Shown piece by piece: positions 43,954 through 53,113 of a stretch of DNA of 64,000 bases (its first letter is position 1; each line of letters starts with the position of its first letter). A program made the position numbers and the translations under genes. Source of the DNA: Solitalea lacus (lineage in GTDB: Bacteria > Bacteroidota > Bacteroidia > Sphingobacteriales > Sphingobacteriaceae); assembly GCF_022014595.1 (NCBI RefSeq), contig NZ_CP091740.1, positions 4,266,200 through 4,330,199 on the forward strand, given 5' to 3'. Below the pieces are notes generated by a model. The model was given only the letters and a program-made list of their open reading frames with translations. It was not told the DNA's origin and did not search any database.

Positions 43954-45279
43954 TTATTTGGGATTTGTAGGGTTTGTGCCCGGTTTATTCAATAATTTGT
44001 TAATGGTGAATAGCAATTTATTAATGAGCCTGATTTTCTTAGTAATGATTTCAGCACTACCTGCCATACCGTTTTTAAAGTTTAAGTCGATGTTATTACC
44101 TGTTTTTAAACCAGTACTTAATTTAACTGTGGCCTGATATAGCCCTTCTTTATTGGGTGTTTTTGAAATGAATGCAATACGACCCTTTAATTTTCCATAT
44201 TCTTCATAAGGATAACTGGCCAAACTGATTAATACATCCTGGCCAATTTGAATCTTCCCAAAGTTGTCTTGAGCCAGTTGCAGTTCGCCATAATACCCGG
44301 CATTTTTGGGAGTGATATAAAAAATCTCCTGTCCTGTTTTCACATCCTGGTTTTCATGTAGTACAGTAGGAAATGTTACGCTGCCGGCTATTGAAGCAAT
44401 TAATAAGTATTGTTTCTTCCAGGCATCAGTGCTGCTTATCAGGGTGTTAAGGGCTTGAAGGAAGTTGCTTTTTTGATCGGTAAATTGTTGGTCTAATGCA
44501 AGAATTTCTTGCTGTTTGGTAGCAATGCTTGTATTACTGTTGATCAGGGAGGTTCGCAGATTTTCGAGTGGCAAACGCTTATTTAAATATTTGCTTTGTT
44601 CTTGCTTATATTCCAGCAAGGGCATCACTTTTTCATTAAACAATTGCTCTTTAGCTGAAAAGTCTTTTGATGCGATCTCATAATCGCTCTTTAGCACATT
44701 TTGTTGCGTTAACAGACTTTTGCGCAGTTCATGCAGACTATTTAATTCTTTTTGCAATAAAAATTTCTTCTGAACGTAAGTTCCATTATGTAAATACGAC
44801 TTTAATTGGATAAATGCTGCGCTAAAAGTTTGATAGGCAGATTGCAACTCACCTAACTGTTTATATTGAGCGGGATCATGCTCAATTAGTTTTTCCCATT
44901 TATTAATACGAATCGCTAACCATATATGCTCTAACTCTGATGAAAGTCTTATTACATCTTGATGGCTTGCTGTACTTTCCATATAGGCTAGTATCTCTCC
45001 ACTTTTAACCTGTCTATTTTCGACTGTAAATAATCGGATAAGTTTAGCATCGGTCTTCACTAAAACTGACTTCGGAGTATTATTAGCATTGATGGTTACT
45101 GTTGCATTAATAACATCGGCGTACTTTACAAACCAGCTTACTGAAAAAATAAATAGCAAAACAATAAGAAATACCATTGAACCCCAGCGAACAATGCCTT
45201 TAGGTGCCTGTCCGACAATTTCCTGCATTTCTTCACTATATATTTCGTGTAGTTCTTCGCGTTGTAGTGTTTGTGGCAT
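43954..45279 (-). CDS. HlyD-family membrane fusion protein, cassette A (intact)
   Basis: This 441-residue periplasmic adaptor has a short cytoplasmic N-terminus, one transmembrane helix at about 35-53 (MVFLIVLLFIFSVSWFV), a split biotinyl-lipoyl domain (VLVKTDAKLIRLFTVENRQV; LIASIAGSVTFPTVLHENQ), a long coiled coil at about 115-285 and a beta-barrel domain (ISLASYPYEEYGKLKGRIAF). It links the inner-membrane ABC transporter to an outer-membrane channel; no TolC-type gene is in the window. It lies 102 bases downstream of the transporter. Confidence 0.88.
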   Translation of the reverse strand: MPQTLQREELHEIYSEEMQEIVGQAPKGIVRWGSMVFLIVLLFIFSVSWFVKYADVINATVTINANNTPKSVLVKTDAKLIRLFTVENRQVKSGEILAYMESTASHQDVIRLSSELEHIWLAIRINKWEKLIEHDPAQYKQLGELQSAYQTFSAAFIQLKSYLHNGTYVQKKFLLQKELNSLHELRKSLLTQQNVLKSDYEIASKDFSAKEQLFNEKVMPLLEYKQEQSKYLNKRLPLENLRTSLINSNTSIATKQQEILALDQQFTDQKSNFLQALNTLISSTDAWKKQYLLIASIAGSVTFPTVLHENQDVKTGQEIFYITPKNAGYYGELQLAQDNFGKIQIGQDVLISLASYPYEEYGKLKGRIAFISKTPNKEGLYQATVKLSTGLKTGNNIDLNFKNGMAGSAEIITKKIRLINKLLFTINKLLNKPGTNPTNPK

Positions 45280-45381
45280 ATTCTAGTTGTCCGTTGTCCG
45301 TTGTCAGTTGTTAGTTTAAAATAGGTGTACATTAAGGGAGGAGCCAGTTATTGGTCTTTGTGCCTTTGTCTTTGTTCTCTG

Positions 45382-47562
45382 TTAATTTCCCAATTCCAAC
45401 TGGTTTTTCACCAATTTATAATAATCACCACCTGCAGAAGTAAGTTCTTCATGTGACCCTATTTCGGTAATCATCCCTTTATCGAGCACAATGATTTGAT
45501 CGGCATTTTTAACGGTACTTAGCCGGTGGGCAACCACAACAACTGTTCTTCCCTTAAAAAACTCATCCATATTTTCCATAATTGCTTTTTCATTATTGGC
45601 ATCCAAAGCATTGGTTGCTTCATCAAAAAAGAGGAATTCAGGATCTTTGTATACAGCGCGGGCAATTAATATCCGTTGTCGTTGCCCTTGACTAATACCG
45701 TTTCCTTCAGCTCCTATTTTTGTATTGTAACCCAATGGAAGTGCTTCGATAAACTCCTGAATATTGGCAACTTTAACTGCATGCATCAAACGTTTCATAT
45801 TGAGGTGCTCCTCTCCAACCGCAATATTATTGGCTATTGTATCTGAAAAAATATAACCATCCTGCATCACCACACCACAGTTTCTTCGCCAGTGACGGTG
45901 GCTGATATTGCTTAATCGAGCTTCTCCAACTTTTATCTCACCGCTTTCGGGGTTATAAAACTTTAATAAGAGCTTTAACAGGGTGGTTTTACCACTACCA
46001 CTCATACCCACAATAGCCGTTGTTTTCCCTTCTGGTATGTACATGTTAATATCCTTCAGCACATATTCATTATCATATCCCGGATATTTATAGCTAAGAT
46101 TTTTTATTACAATGCTTTTGTTTTCAGGCAGTACAGTAAGCAAAGGCTTGTCAACAGGTTCTTCATCCTGCATTTGATGTATTTCGTTTATCCGTTCCAA
46201 ACTGATCTTGGCATCTTGCATGGATTGAATAAACTGAATAAACTGTTGCACAGGCGCATTTAATTGCCCAATGATATATTGTACCGCCAACATTCCTCCA
46301 AGGGTCAAATGACCATTTACAACAGCCTGAGCCGATAAAAATGTAATGAGTATATTTTTTGATTGATTAATAAAGAAAGCTCCGCCTTGTTGAAGCTGAT
46401 TGATGCTTAATGATCTTACATTCAATTTAAATAGCTTTGCTTGTATCCGCTCCCACTCCCAACGTTTCAAAGTCTCACAATTGTTCATCTTTATTTCCTG
46501 CATGCCCTGTACTAATTGTATAGTCGTACTTTGATTCCTCGCTGAAATTTCAAAGCGTTTGAAATCTAAATTCCTTCGGGCCCGTAGGAAAAGAAAACCC
46601 CAAGAGAAATAGAAAATACTACCAAGCAAGAAAATCAAGAATATATTCACATCATAGGCAACCATTAAAAAGGTGAAAATGACAAAATTGAATATTGAAA
46701 AAATGATGTTGATGGTGGATCCTATTAAGAAAGATTCTATCCTGCTATGATCACCCAATCGTTGCATAATATCACCGATCATTTTGGTATCAAAATAAGA
46801 AAGCGGCAATCTCATTAGTTTGATCAAAAAATCCGATAGTAATGCAAGATTTATCCGAGTACTTATATGCAATAATATCCAGCTACGCACAAAATCTACT
46901 AATGTAGAACCCACAAACATCATTAACTGCCCTGCCAAAATCAGATAGATGAACTGCATGTCTTTGGTGGCAATCCCAACGTCAACTACAGCTTGCGTTA
47001 AAAAAGGTAAGACCAACTGAAGAATCGTGCCTGCCAATAAGCCCAGCATTAATTGCCCAAACAGTTTTCTGTATTTTAAAAAGTACCCGGATATACTTTT
47101 AAAATTTAAACTTTGCGACAGCTCTTCATGCTCTTCATTAAAACGGTTAGTTGGCTCCATTAATAAGACAATACCTAAATCATCTTTAGAAGTGCCTTGC
47201 CATCCTTGCAAAAACTCCTGCTTGGTGTACTGCATTAACCCTTTAGCCGGATCGCTTACAAATACTTTGTTTCCTTTGATTTTATAAACGACTATGAAAT
47301 GATTCTGCTTCCAATGCACAATGCAGGGAAGGGTGGCTTCACCAAGTAATTGCTCATAGTTGATTTTTACGGCAATGGTTCTAAAACCTATTTGTTCCGA
47401 TGCTTCACTGATGCCTAATAACGAAACACCTTCACGATTTATGCAACATTTTTCTCTTAAATACTGCAGGGGATAATTTCTTCCGTAATATTTTGCAATG
47501 ATCCGGATGCAAGTAGGACCACAGTCCATTGCATCCAATTGTTTAAAAAAGGGAAATGACAC
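45382..47562 (-). CDS. C39 peptidase-containing ABC transporter (PCAT), cassette A
   Basis: This 726-residue transporter cleaves double-glycine leaders and exports the core peptide. The C39 domain (1-135) has the oxyanion Gln and nucleophile Cys in FKQLDAMDCGPTCIRI, the His in WKQNHFIVVYKI and the Asp in VFVSDPAKG. The membrane domain spans about 165-440. The ATPase domain (480-726) has Walker A GMSGSGKTTLL, signature ISQGQRQRI and Walker B EFLFFDEATNALD, with the H-loop in VVVAHRLSTV. All catalytic residues are present, so this copy should be functional. It is the first gene of cassette A. Confidence 0.93.
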   Translation of the reverse strand: MSFPFFKQLDAMDCGPTCIRIIAKYYGRNYPLQYLREKCCINREGVSLLGISEASEQIGFRTIAVKINYEQLLGEATLPCIVHWKQNHFIVVYKIKGNKVFVSDPAKGLMQYTKQEFLQGWQGTSKDDLGIVLLMEPTNRFNEEHEELSQSLNFKSISGYFLKYRKLFGQLMLGLLAGTILQLVLPFLTQAVVDVGIATKDMQFIYLILAGQLMMFVGSTLVDFVRSWILLHISTRINLALLSDFLIKLMRLPLSYFDTKMIGDIMQRLGDHSRIESFLIGSTINIIFSIFNFVIFTFLMVAYDVNIFLIFLLGSIFYFSWGFLFLRARRNLDFKRFEISARNQSTTIQLVQGMQEIKMNNCETLKRWEWERIQAKLFKLNVRSLSINQLQQGGAFFINQSKNILITFLSAQAVVNGHLTLGGMLAVQYIIGQLNAPVQQFIQFIQSMQDAKISLERINEIHQMQDEEPVDKPLLTVLPENKSIVIKNLSYKYPGYDNEYVLKDINMYIPEGKTTAIVGMSGSGKTTLLKLLLKFYNPESGEIKVGEARLSNISHRHWRRNCGVVMQDGYIFSDTIANNIAVGEEHLNMKRLMHAVKVANIQEFIEALPLGYNTKIGAEGNGISQGQRQRILIARAVYKDPEFLFFDEATNALDANNEKAIMENMDEFFKGRTVVVVAHRLSTVKNADQIIVLDKGMITEIGSHEELTSAGGDYYKLVKNQLELGN

Positions 47563-47670
47563 TAAATAATTTGGTTAGGATTAGATGTTTATTCTTGAAT
47601 TGTTTTAGATATTCATCCACATATCTAGATAGATGGCAATAAGTCTTTTTCGGTTTTCACAGTTTTAAAA

Positions 47671-47830
47671 TTAGGTTGAAGTGAATTTGGGTTGATTGCT
47701 TTAATCAAAGTCCAATTAATAAAAAAGTCACAAACTAATCAAACTGCCTTAACACGCATTTTGACCAAATCCGCTTTATTTTCAAATGCAACCGATTGTG
47801 TAATTTGCAATTAATAAGATGCAAAGGAAG
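47671..47830. repeat. dispersed intergenic repeat, copy R2, with operator-like palindrome
   Basis: This is the fullest copy: TTAGGTTGAAGTGAATTTGG, a hairpin (TTGGGTTGATT / AATCAAAGTCCAA), AAAAAAGTCACAAACTAATC, ACACGCATTTTGACCAAATC, and the operator-like GCAACCGATTGT at 47788-47799, then TAATAAGATGCA. It sits upstream of cassette A (start 47562) and probably includes its promoter. R1 at 34324 and R3 at 58441 share most of it. Confidence 0.7.
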
Positions 47831-47924
47831 AAGAAGCGATTTAAGAGCAGAACTATTGTATGTTTACCGCTATTGATTTCCTTGTTAGTGGAATTAATTT
47901 CAGTACAATTAAACCCATACTACT

Positions 47925-47965
47925 AATAAAAAACCAAAGGCCTTCTTAAAAATGGACGGCCTTTT
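47925..47965 (-). terminator. terminator of the outer-membrane receptor gene
   Basis: On the minus strand AAAAGGCC and GGCCTTT pair around a 14-16-base loop and are followed by GGTTTTTTATT. It lies about 165 bases past the stop at 48129. Confidence 0.55.
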
Positions 47966-48128
47966 GAGTTAACTTTACTTAAGCGATTGGAAGCATATTT
48001 ATTTTCCAGCATCAATTGTTGAAACTCTTGTCTTAAACCGTATTGAGGGTGGCCATTAATAGTAATGATGAGCCCATTGTAAAAACGAATAATTTATTCA
48101 TGTTTTGATTTACTTATCAGTTTGGATT

Positions 48129-50945
48129 TTAATGCTTTGATTGCGAACCTCCAAATTTGCTCACCTTATACGTAAAGCTTAACATAAAATACCGTTGTAA
48201 TACATTGGTTTGACGGTCTTCAATCTGGTTCTCGAGCACATTACGGTAGGCCGATTGATTTTGATTCAATAAGTCAAGCCCCTGTAATGTAATGCGGGCG
48301 CGTTTATCTTTCAGAAACTCTTTATAAAAGCTTGCATTTAACATGGTAACGTTTCTGTTGGTACCGGGGACATTGCTGTTGTTGTTGAAATAAGTTACAT
48401 CGGTACTCAGTGCAAATCCTTTAGGAAAATAGTAGCTAAAGCCCGATGAAGCATTCAGCTTAACAAATTCAACATCTTTTAACGTTGATTGGCCATACCT
48501 GGTTTTGTTAACATCTGCTCCGCTTGAAATATCAAATTCTAACAATTCTTTATAACGATAGTTAAAGCTTAATCCTCCGCTGCAGCTAAGAGTATTGGGC
48601 GAAACTTTTTCACCATTTACAAATTTGATTTCCGTAGAATAACTCGATGAAAGATTGGCCTTGAGCGAAGTTTTTAAGCGCTTTAGCGGTATGCCATACA
48701 TAATGTAGCCAAACATATTATAATTGCCCGAAACATTTTCAGGCTTGCTGGTCTGTTTGCCACTTTCGAGGTCTAAAATACTGTTATAGGTAATTTTATT
48801 GAAGGTATTGCTTATGTTAAAGCTGGCCCAGAAGCTGCTGTAAGAGGCCGCATCGTAATAGCTATAATAAATATGAACGAAATTATATAGCTCGGGCTTT
48901 AGGTTGGGATTACCCAAGCGTAAATATAAAGGATTACTATTATCGGTTACTGGTTGTAAATCATAAACACTTGGCTGGTAAACATTGCCCCTATATCTAG
49001 CCTCTAAGCGTTTGTTTTTCGAGAAAGTGTATTTAAAGTTAGCATTCGGCATAAGGCTAAAACTGCGCTGACGGTAAACGCTGTCCTTAGTGAGCGAATG
49101 TCCTTTTAAATCATTTTGTTGCCAGACAAGCCCCAGGGTATAGCCGTATTTTTTCTTTGTAGTGCTGATGTTTAGGCCATATTTGTTGTAATTGGTCCGG
49201 GTTCTATAGGCAATGCTTAACTCCGGATTCAATAAGTCGTAATCATTGCTTGCGGAGTTAAAGTCGTAAGTAGCTCGATCACTGTTTTCAATGCTGTTGT
49301 TAAACTCATAACTTAAATTGAGGTAATAATCTTTGATAAGAGGCTCCGTATAAGCCAGGAGAATGGAATTATTGCCGTTTTTATTGTCCTGCTCAAGGTT
49401 TTGGTTAATGATGCTTTGGGAGCCGTTCGAATAATAATTGCTCAATGAATTATTTAATGAGTGAGTTTCTGTATCCTTCCAGTGATTGCTGATGGTTGCC
49501 GAAAATGAGCGGCCTTTTTTCTTAAACCGTTTGCCAAAGAAAAAGTTGCTGTTCAGGTTTGGCGAAAGCGAGTTTGAACGGGTGCGCTGAGAACCATCAT
49601 TGATCTTTTGCTGATTGGCGTTTAATGATTCATAGTTGCTTAATCCCGAAGAACTATTTTTCCGTAGGCCAAGATTGGGTGTAAACTTGATGGTATGCAT
49701 CGAGTCAATGCGGTACTCCAGATTAAGGTTCAGCGTATGATTTAATGATTCACTGTTGCCGGTGTTATTATCAGCGTAATACAATGATTGATTTTGAACA
49801 ATGGTGTTTCTTCTCAGCTTATCGTCGCGGCCATTATTTACGTTTCCAAAGAAATAACTTCCAGCCATATCCAGCCTTTTGCCAAAGGAGTCGATGAAAT
49901 TTAAACCTCCTGCATTTGAACGACTGAGACCTGAGCGACCAAAGCCACCAAAGATATTGTCCAGATCATACGTGTCCCCGCTGCGTCCTCTTGACATTAC
50001 CTTAAAACTAGTAGCTCCTCCCCTCGGATTTGAACCGGCAAAGTCTAAAACATCACTAGAGGAGAATCCTGCTTTGTTGGTGTTATTGGTCATTGCCAAA
50101 ATGGAGAACTGCTGCTGGTTGTTAAAGTGATTAACGTTTAAACCGCCTTCGTAGCGATTATTGCTGCTAAAACTATTATCGCTGCCATTGCCCAGCGTGG
50201 CATTGCCAAAAGTGCCCTTCTTTTTATCCTTTTTGATGGTAACGTTCATAACCTTCTCTCGCTCCCCATCATCTACTTTTGAGAGTTGTGCCTGGTCTGA
50301 TTTTTTATCAATTACCTGTATCTTATCAATTATATTGGCTGGTAGGTTCTTTGTCGCAATCTTGGGATCATTGCCAAAGTAAGGTTTCCCGTCAACCAAT
50401 ACTTTCAATATTTTTTGTCCATGGGCATTTACTGAGCCGTCTTTTTCAACTTCAACGCCGGGCAATTTTTTCAGCAGGTCCTCTACAACCGCTCCATCTT
50501 TGGTTTTAAAGGAACCGGCATTAAATTCAACAGTATCCTGTTTTAGTTTGACAGGAGGTGCCTCGCCAACAATTACCACTTCATTGAGGCCAATTGCCGC
50601 CGCCGAATCCAGTTTAATATCAAGCTGCTGATTTAATAGCTCTTTAGTGATGGAAAAGTACTTCACCGCATCTTTATAGCCAATGTAATTCACAAAAAGC
50701 TTGTAATTCCCCAGTGATAGTGATTTGATTTCGTACGAACCATTTTTAGTGGTAAGTGCACCGCGGTGAAAGGTGGAATCTTTTAGGCTATATACCATTA
50801 CCATCGCCGATTCAAGGCCATGATTTGTTTGGGCAGTTGTTATTTTTCCTTTTAATGATCCCTGAATTTTTGATTGTGCGTTTACCGCAATCACAAGAAG
50901 GCTCAGCGAGCATGCCAGCACGACCACTTTTAGTAGATTGCTCAT
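48129..50945 (-). CDS. outer-membrane beta-barrel receptor with carboxypeptidase-like N-terminal domain
   Basis: This 938-residue protein has a signal peptide (ends VNAQ), a carboxypeptidase-regulatory-like domain at about 28-115 (LKGKITTAQTNHGLESAMVM; LGNYKLFVNYIGYK), a plug (NAGSFKTKDGAVVEDLLKKL; KVLVDGKPYFGNDPKIATKN) and a large barrel (OMP_b-brl_3/PF14905-like) rich in Asn, Tyr and Ser. Such TonB-dependent relatives have unknown ligands. It lies between the two peptide-export cassettes and could take part in peptide passage across the outer membrane or be the peptide's receptor, but that is conjecture. Confidence 0.8.
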   Translation of the reverse strand: MSNLLKVVVLACSLSLLVIAVNAQSKIQGSLKGKITTAQTNHGLESAMVMVYSLKDSTFHRGALTTKNGSYEIKSLSLGNYKLFVNYIGYKDAVKYFSITKELLNQQLDIKLDSAAAIGLNEVVIVGEAPPVKLKQDTVEFNAGSFKTKDGAVVEDLLKKLPGVEVEKDGSVNAHGQKILKVLVDGKPYFGNDPKIATKNLPANIIDKIQVIDKKSDQAQLSKVDDGEREKVMNVTIKKDKKKGTFGNATLGNGSDNSFSSNNRYEGGLNVNHFNNQQQFSILAMTNNTNKAGFSSSDVLDFAGSNPRGGATSFKVMSRGRSGDTYDLDNIFGGFGRSGLSRSNAGGLNFIDSFGKRLDMAGSYFFGNVNNGRDDKLRRNTIVQNQSLYYADNNTGNSESLNHTLNLNLEYRIDSMHTIKFTPNLGLRKNSSSGLSNYESLNANQQKINDGSQRTRSNSLSPNLNSNFFFGKRFKKKGRSFSATISNHWKDTETHSLNNSLSNYYSNGSQSIINQNLEQDNKNGNNSILLAYTEPLIKDYYLNLSYEFNNSIENSDRATYDFNSASNDYDLLNPELSIAYRTRTNYNKYGLNISTTKKKYGYTLGLVWQQNDLKGHSLTKDSVYRQRSFSLMPNANFKYTFSKNKRLEARYRGNVYQPSVYDLQPVTDNSNPLYLRLGNPNLKPELYNFVHIYYSYYDAASYSSFWASFNISNTFNKITYNSILDLESGKQTSKPENVSGNYNMFGYIMYGIPLKRLKTSLKANLSSSYSTEIKFVNGEKVSPNTLSCSGGLSFNYRYKELLEFDISSGADVNKTRYGQSTLKDVEFVKLNASSGFSYYFPKGFALSTDVTYFNNNSNVPGTNRNVTMLNASFYKEFLKDKRARITLQGLDLLNQNQSAYRNVLENQIEDRQTNVLQRYFMLSFTYKVSKFGGSQSKH

Positions 50946-51269
50946 GAAATAATTTAAGTTAGTTGATTATGGGATAGTCGGGTGTTCACTGATTTCTTTT
51001 GCATTGTTTCGTATCTGACACCTTTACATTCAATAGCGAAAGAAACATAATGGTTGCTTTAGGCCCGTTATTTTTGGGTTCAAGAAGCTTTGAAAGGTAT
51101 TTCTTCATTCAAATTGTTTGTCGATTAAACAGATTCATAAATCCTTTCTTTTTTTGTGGTATGTTTATCGGTCCTCGCAGTTTATCAACTTTTTTGCTTC
51201 CTGTGAATAGAAGATTGTTAAACATATCATTTTGTGGTTAGGTTCATAAGTCAAGCGTAGAAATAAGAA
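50946..51269. other. 324-base intergenic region, no firm gene
   Basis: The region between the receptor gene and the tandem GT25-like gene is AT-rich. Only short frames occur, such as a 38-codon minus-strand frame at 51109-51225. No terminator or repeat is clear. Confidence 0.4.
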
Positions 51270-52607
51270 TTATTTACAATAACAAGAATAGGCCATACTA
51301 ATATTTTGGAGCATCTTGCTACATTCGTTAAACATTTTGGTTGACAAACCTTCTTTATTATTAAAAACTGCCGTAACATCGGAATAACCAAAATCTTTTT
51401 GAATAGAAATAAAAGGGTGAAGCGCCAACTTATTTGCTGTTAGTTCAGAAAGTTTAACGTCTGCTAGCACGTCATCGTTGTAAGGTGAGTCTAAAACTTT
51501 TTGGAAAAAAGAACGGTATAGTATTATAAACTGTGTACATCTTGCAATATCCACCCAAAACCTGTTTTCAGCAACCATTACCGCATTATTAAATATAGCT
51601 ATACCTCCGTTTAAATAATCGGTTCTTTGGCTGTGGGCTTCCAAAACATTTTTCAAGAAATAATCTCTGTTGTAATACGGTGTGAATTGATGATCATCTT
51701 CACAGATAACAATTACATCATCATCATTATCGATAGCCATTCTGACTATTTTCCTGATACTTTGCCAAAGACCAACAGCACCTATTTCGTGTCGGCATGC
51801 CTCAACAAACGTTATATCAAATTCAGTCCGTCCCTCAAACTGTCCTTTGATATGAGCCAACCGATCTGTACGTTCAGGTAAATTGAGGATATAGGTTGGG
51901 ATAGCTACCGGCTCTTCCAGAATGACTGGATCCCAAATACTTTGATGTTCTCTGTAAAAGGTACGGATATTGTTCAGGTTATTCAATAGTTGTTTGGAAT
52001 TTAAATAGGCCTGAACTATGTTGCTTTGCTTCCCATTGTCATCTTCGAAATCATATTGAATATCCTCTTGTATGGAAATAAGGGGATTAATTATAAATTT
52101 ACTTTCAGATATTGAGGATAGCAATTCGTGAACTGATTGAGCTCTACCTAATTCCGCACCTAAAATCTTTTCATAGCTCCGCTGAAAGATTACCATGAAA
52201 TGTATTCCTAAAAATTTTTCAACCCAATAGAGGTTTTCAGATACTTGAAACGGTGACCTAAACCGCGTCAACCCTCCTAACAAATAATCTGCGTTCTTTT
52301 TATCGGCCTCGCTAATGATGGAAAGAAAGTTGTCATATGAAAAGTCGTTAGTAAAATAATGGGACGTATTGCACAACAAGAAAAATTGGCGTTCTTCCTG
52401 TTGTGCAGAGAGAACAGCGCTTTTGATAGCTTGTAACAAATCTATCTCTGGTCCTCTTCCTCCCTCAGCATTAACAAGTTTTAAAGAAAATACTGAGTAT
52501 TTAGCAAATCGTTCCACAAGCCCAACATATTCTCCATCGGCATTCTCACTATTAAAGGCATACACGGAAATTTTATCAAACTTAATAGATTTACTATTTA
52601 ATGTCAT
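51270..52607 (-). CDS. tandem GT25-like glycosyltransferase with one degenerate domain
   Basis: This 445-residue protein is two GT25-like domains in a row. The C-terminal domain (about 230-445) is complete: AIPTYILNLPERTDRLAHIK, CRHEIGAVGLWQSI, the EDD motif in IVICEDDHQF, and HPFISIQKDFGYSDVTAV. The N-terminal domain (1-225) shares the fold landmarks (DYLLGGLTRFRSPF; NPLISIQEDIQYDF) but reads FFLLCNTSHYFTND where the EDD motif should be and has lost the INLxxRxDR start, so it is probably inactive. The gene is 171 bases downstream of GG peptide 3, presumably co-transcribed, and mirrors the two separate genes at 38941-40266. Confidence 0.72.
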   Translation of the reverse strand: MTLNSKSIKFDKISVYAFNSENADGEYVGLVERFAKYSVFSLKLVNAEGGRGPEIDLLQAIKSAVLSAQQEERQFFLLCNTSHYFTNDFSYDNFLSIISEADKKNADYLLGGLTRFRSPFQVSENLYWVEKFLGIHFMVIFQRSYEKILGAELGRAQSVHELLSSISESKFIINPLISIQEDIQYDFEDDNGKQSNIVQAYLNSKQLLNNLNNIRTFYREHQSIWDPVILEEPVAIPTYILNLPERTDRLAHIKGQFEGRTEFDITFVEACRHEIGAVGLWQSIRKIVRMAIDNDDDVIVICEDDHQFTPYYNRDYFLKNVLEAHSQRTDYLNGGIAIFNNAVMVAENRFWVDIARCTQFIILYRSFFQKVLDSPYNDDVLADVKLSELTANKLALHPFISIQKDFGYSDVTAVFNNKEGLSTKMFNECSKMLQNISMAYSCYCK

Positions 52608-52778
52608 TGTTCAAATACAAACAGAATTCTTAAACGTTAAAACTATGTGGAAAAAGGCTATCTCCTGACTCAGAGACAGCCAATTTTTCCTTTAATTTAG
52701 AAAGATTTAATTTGGGTCATTTGTTCGTGGATACCCAAAAGCTGATTTGTTTTGGGATCCGATCTTTATAAAGGGGTG

Positions 52779-52973
52779 CTAAACGCAGGTACCTTGGCTA
52801 CACACACAACCCGTTGCACAGTTCCCATCAACTTTACATGTTCCTCCGCAACTGCTACCGCTACCGGTGGTTCCGCTTCCGCTTCCGCCTCCGCCCATAA
52901 CTGCCTTCAATTGCTCTCTGGTAAGAACTTCTGAACTTTCTACGTTCAATTTTTTCAATGTTAACTTTTTCAT
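52779..52973 (-). CDS. GG-leader peptide precursor 3, six-cysteine core
   Basis: This 64-residue precursor has leader MKKLTLKKLNVESSEVLTRE continuing QLKAVMGG. The 36-residue core starts with a long Gly/Ser/Thr stretch (GGSGSGTTGSGSSC) and then packs cysteines densely: CGGTCKVDGNCATGCVCSQG ending TCV, six in all, in a knottin- or EGF-like spacing. It is the last peptide gene of cassette B and is followed by the tandem GT25-like gene. Of the three cores it has the clearest disulfide-miniprotein look. Confidence 0.87.
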   Translation of the reverse strand: MKKLTLKKLNVESSEVLTREQLKAVMGGGGSGSGTTGSGSSCGGTCKVDGNCATGCVCSQGTCV

Positions 52974-53000
52974 TTTTTAGTTTTTGTTAAAATGTTAATA

Positions 53001-53074
53001 GATAAATGCTCTCGTACAAAGCCCGTGAGATAGTATTGGCTTTGGGTTTTCAGTAATAAAGGTGCACACTCTAC
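53001..53074 (-). promoter_or_regulatory. conserved leader element upstream of GG peptide 3
   Basis: On the minus strand: GTGTGCACCTTTATTACTGA, then CCCAAAGCC, then CTCACGGGCTTTGTACGAGAG and CATTTATCTATTAACA. In this copy CAAAGCC pairs perfectly with GGCTTTG. It is 28 bases upstream of the peptide start and aligns with elements at 40635 and 41804. Confidence 0.7.
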
Positions 53075-53113
53075 TACTTCATCCCTTTTTCTTTGCGCAA
53101 AGCTCTTTATTGG

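Larger units (their letters stand above)
43591..47538. repeat. segmental duplication, copy A
   Basis: This segment is collinear with 54804-58441. The offset is 11213 up to about 44914 and 10903 from 45226, reflecting a 310-bp deletion in copy B. Identity is patchy: almost perfect over the HTH gene, the 3' half of hlyD and most of the ABC gene, but clearly lower in the middle of hlyD (about 44480-44900) and at the 5' end of the ABC gene. The VKOR and peptide genes to the left are related but much more diverged. Confidence 0.85.

Noticed and set aside
43901-44137. Plus-strand 78-codon frame, duplicated at 55114-55350
   Set aside because: It is antisense to the hlyD 3' end; its conservation is explained by the duplication of the real gene.
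45285-45312. Short direct repeats TTGTCCG/TTGTCAG upstream of the HlyD gene
   Set aside because: Three loose copies of seven bases, identical in both cassettes because of the duplication; no structure or function visible.
51109-51225. 38-codon minus-strand frame (starts MFNNLLFTGSKK)
   Set aside because: Lys-rich and without leader, motif or regulatory element; it lacks the GG leader of the nearby peptides. Possible but not supportable.
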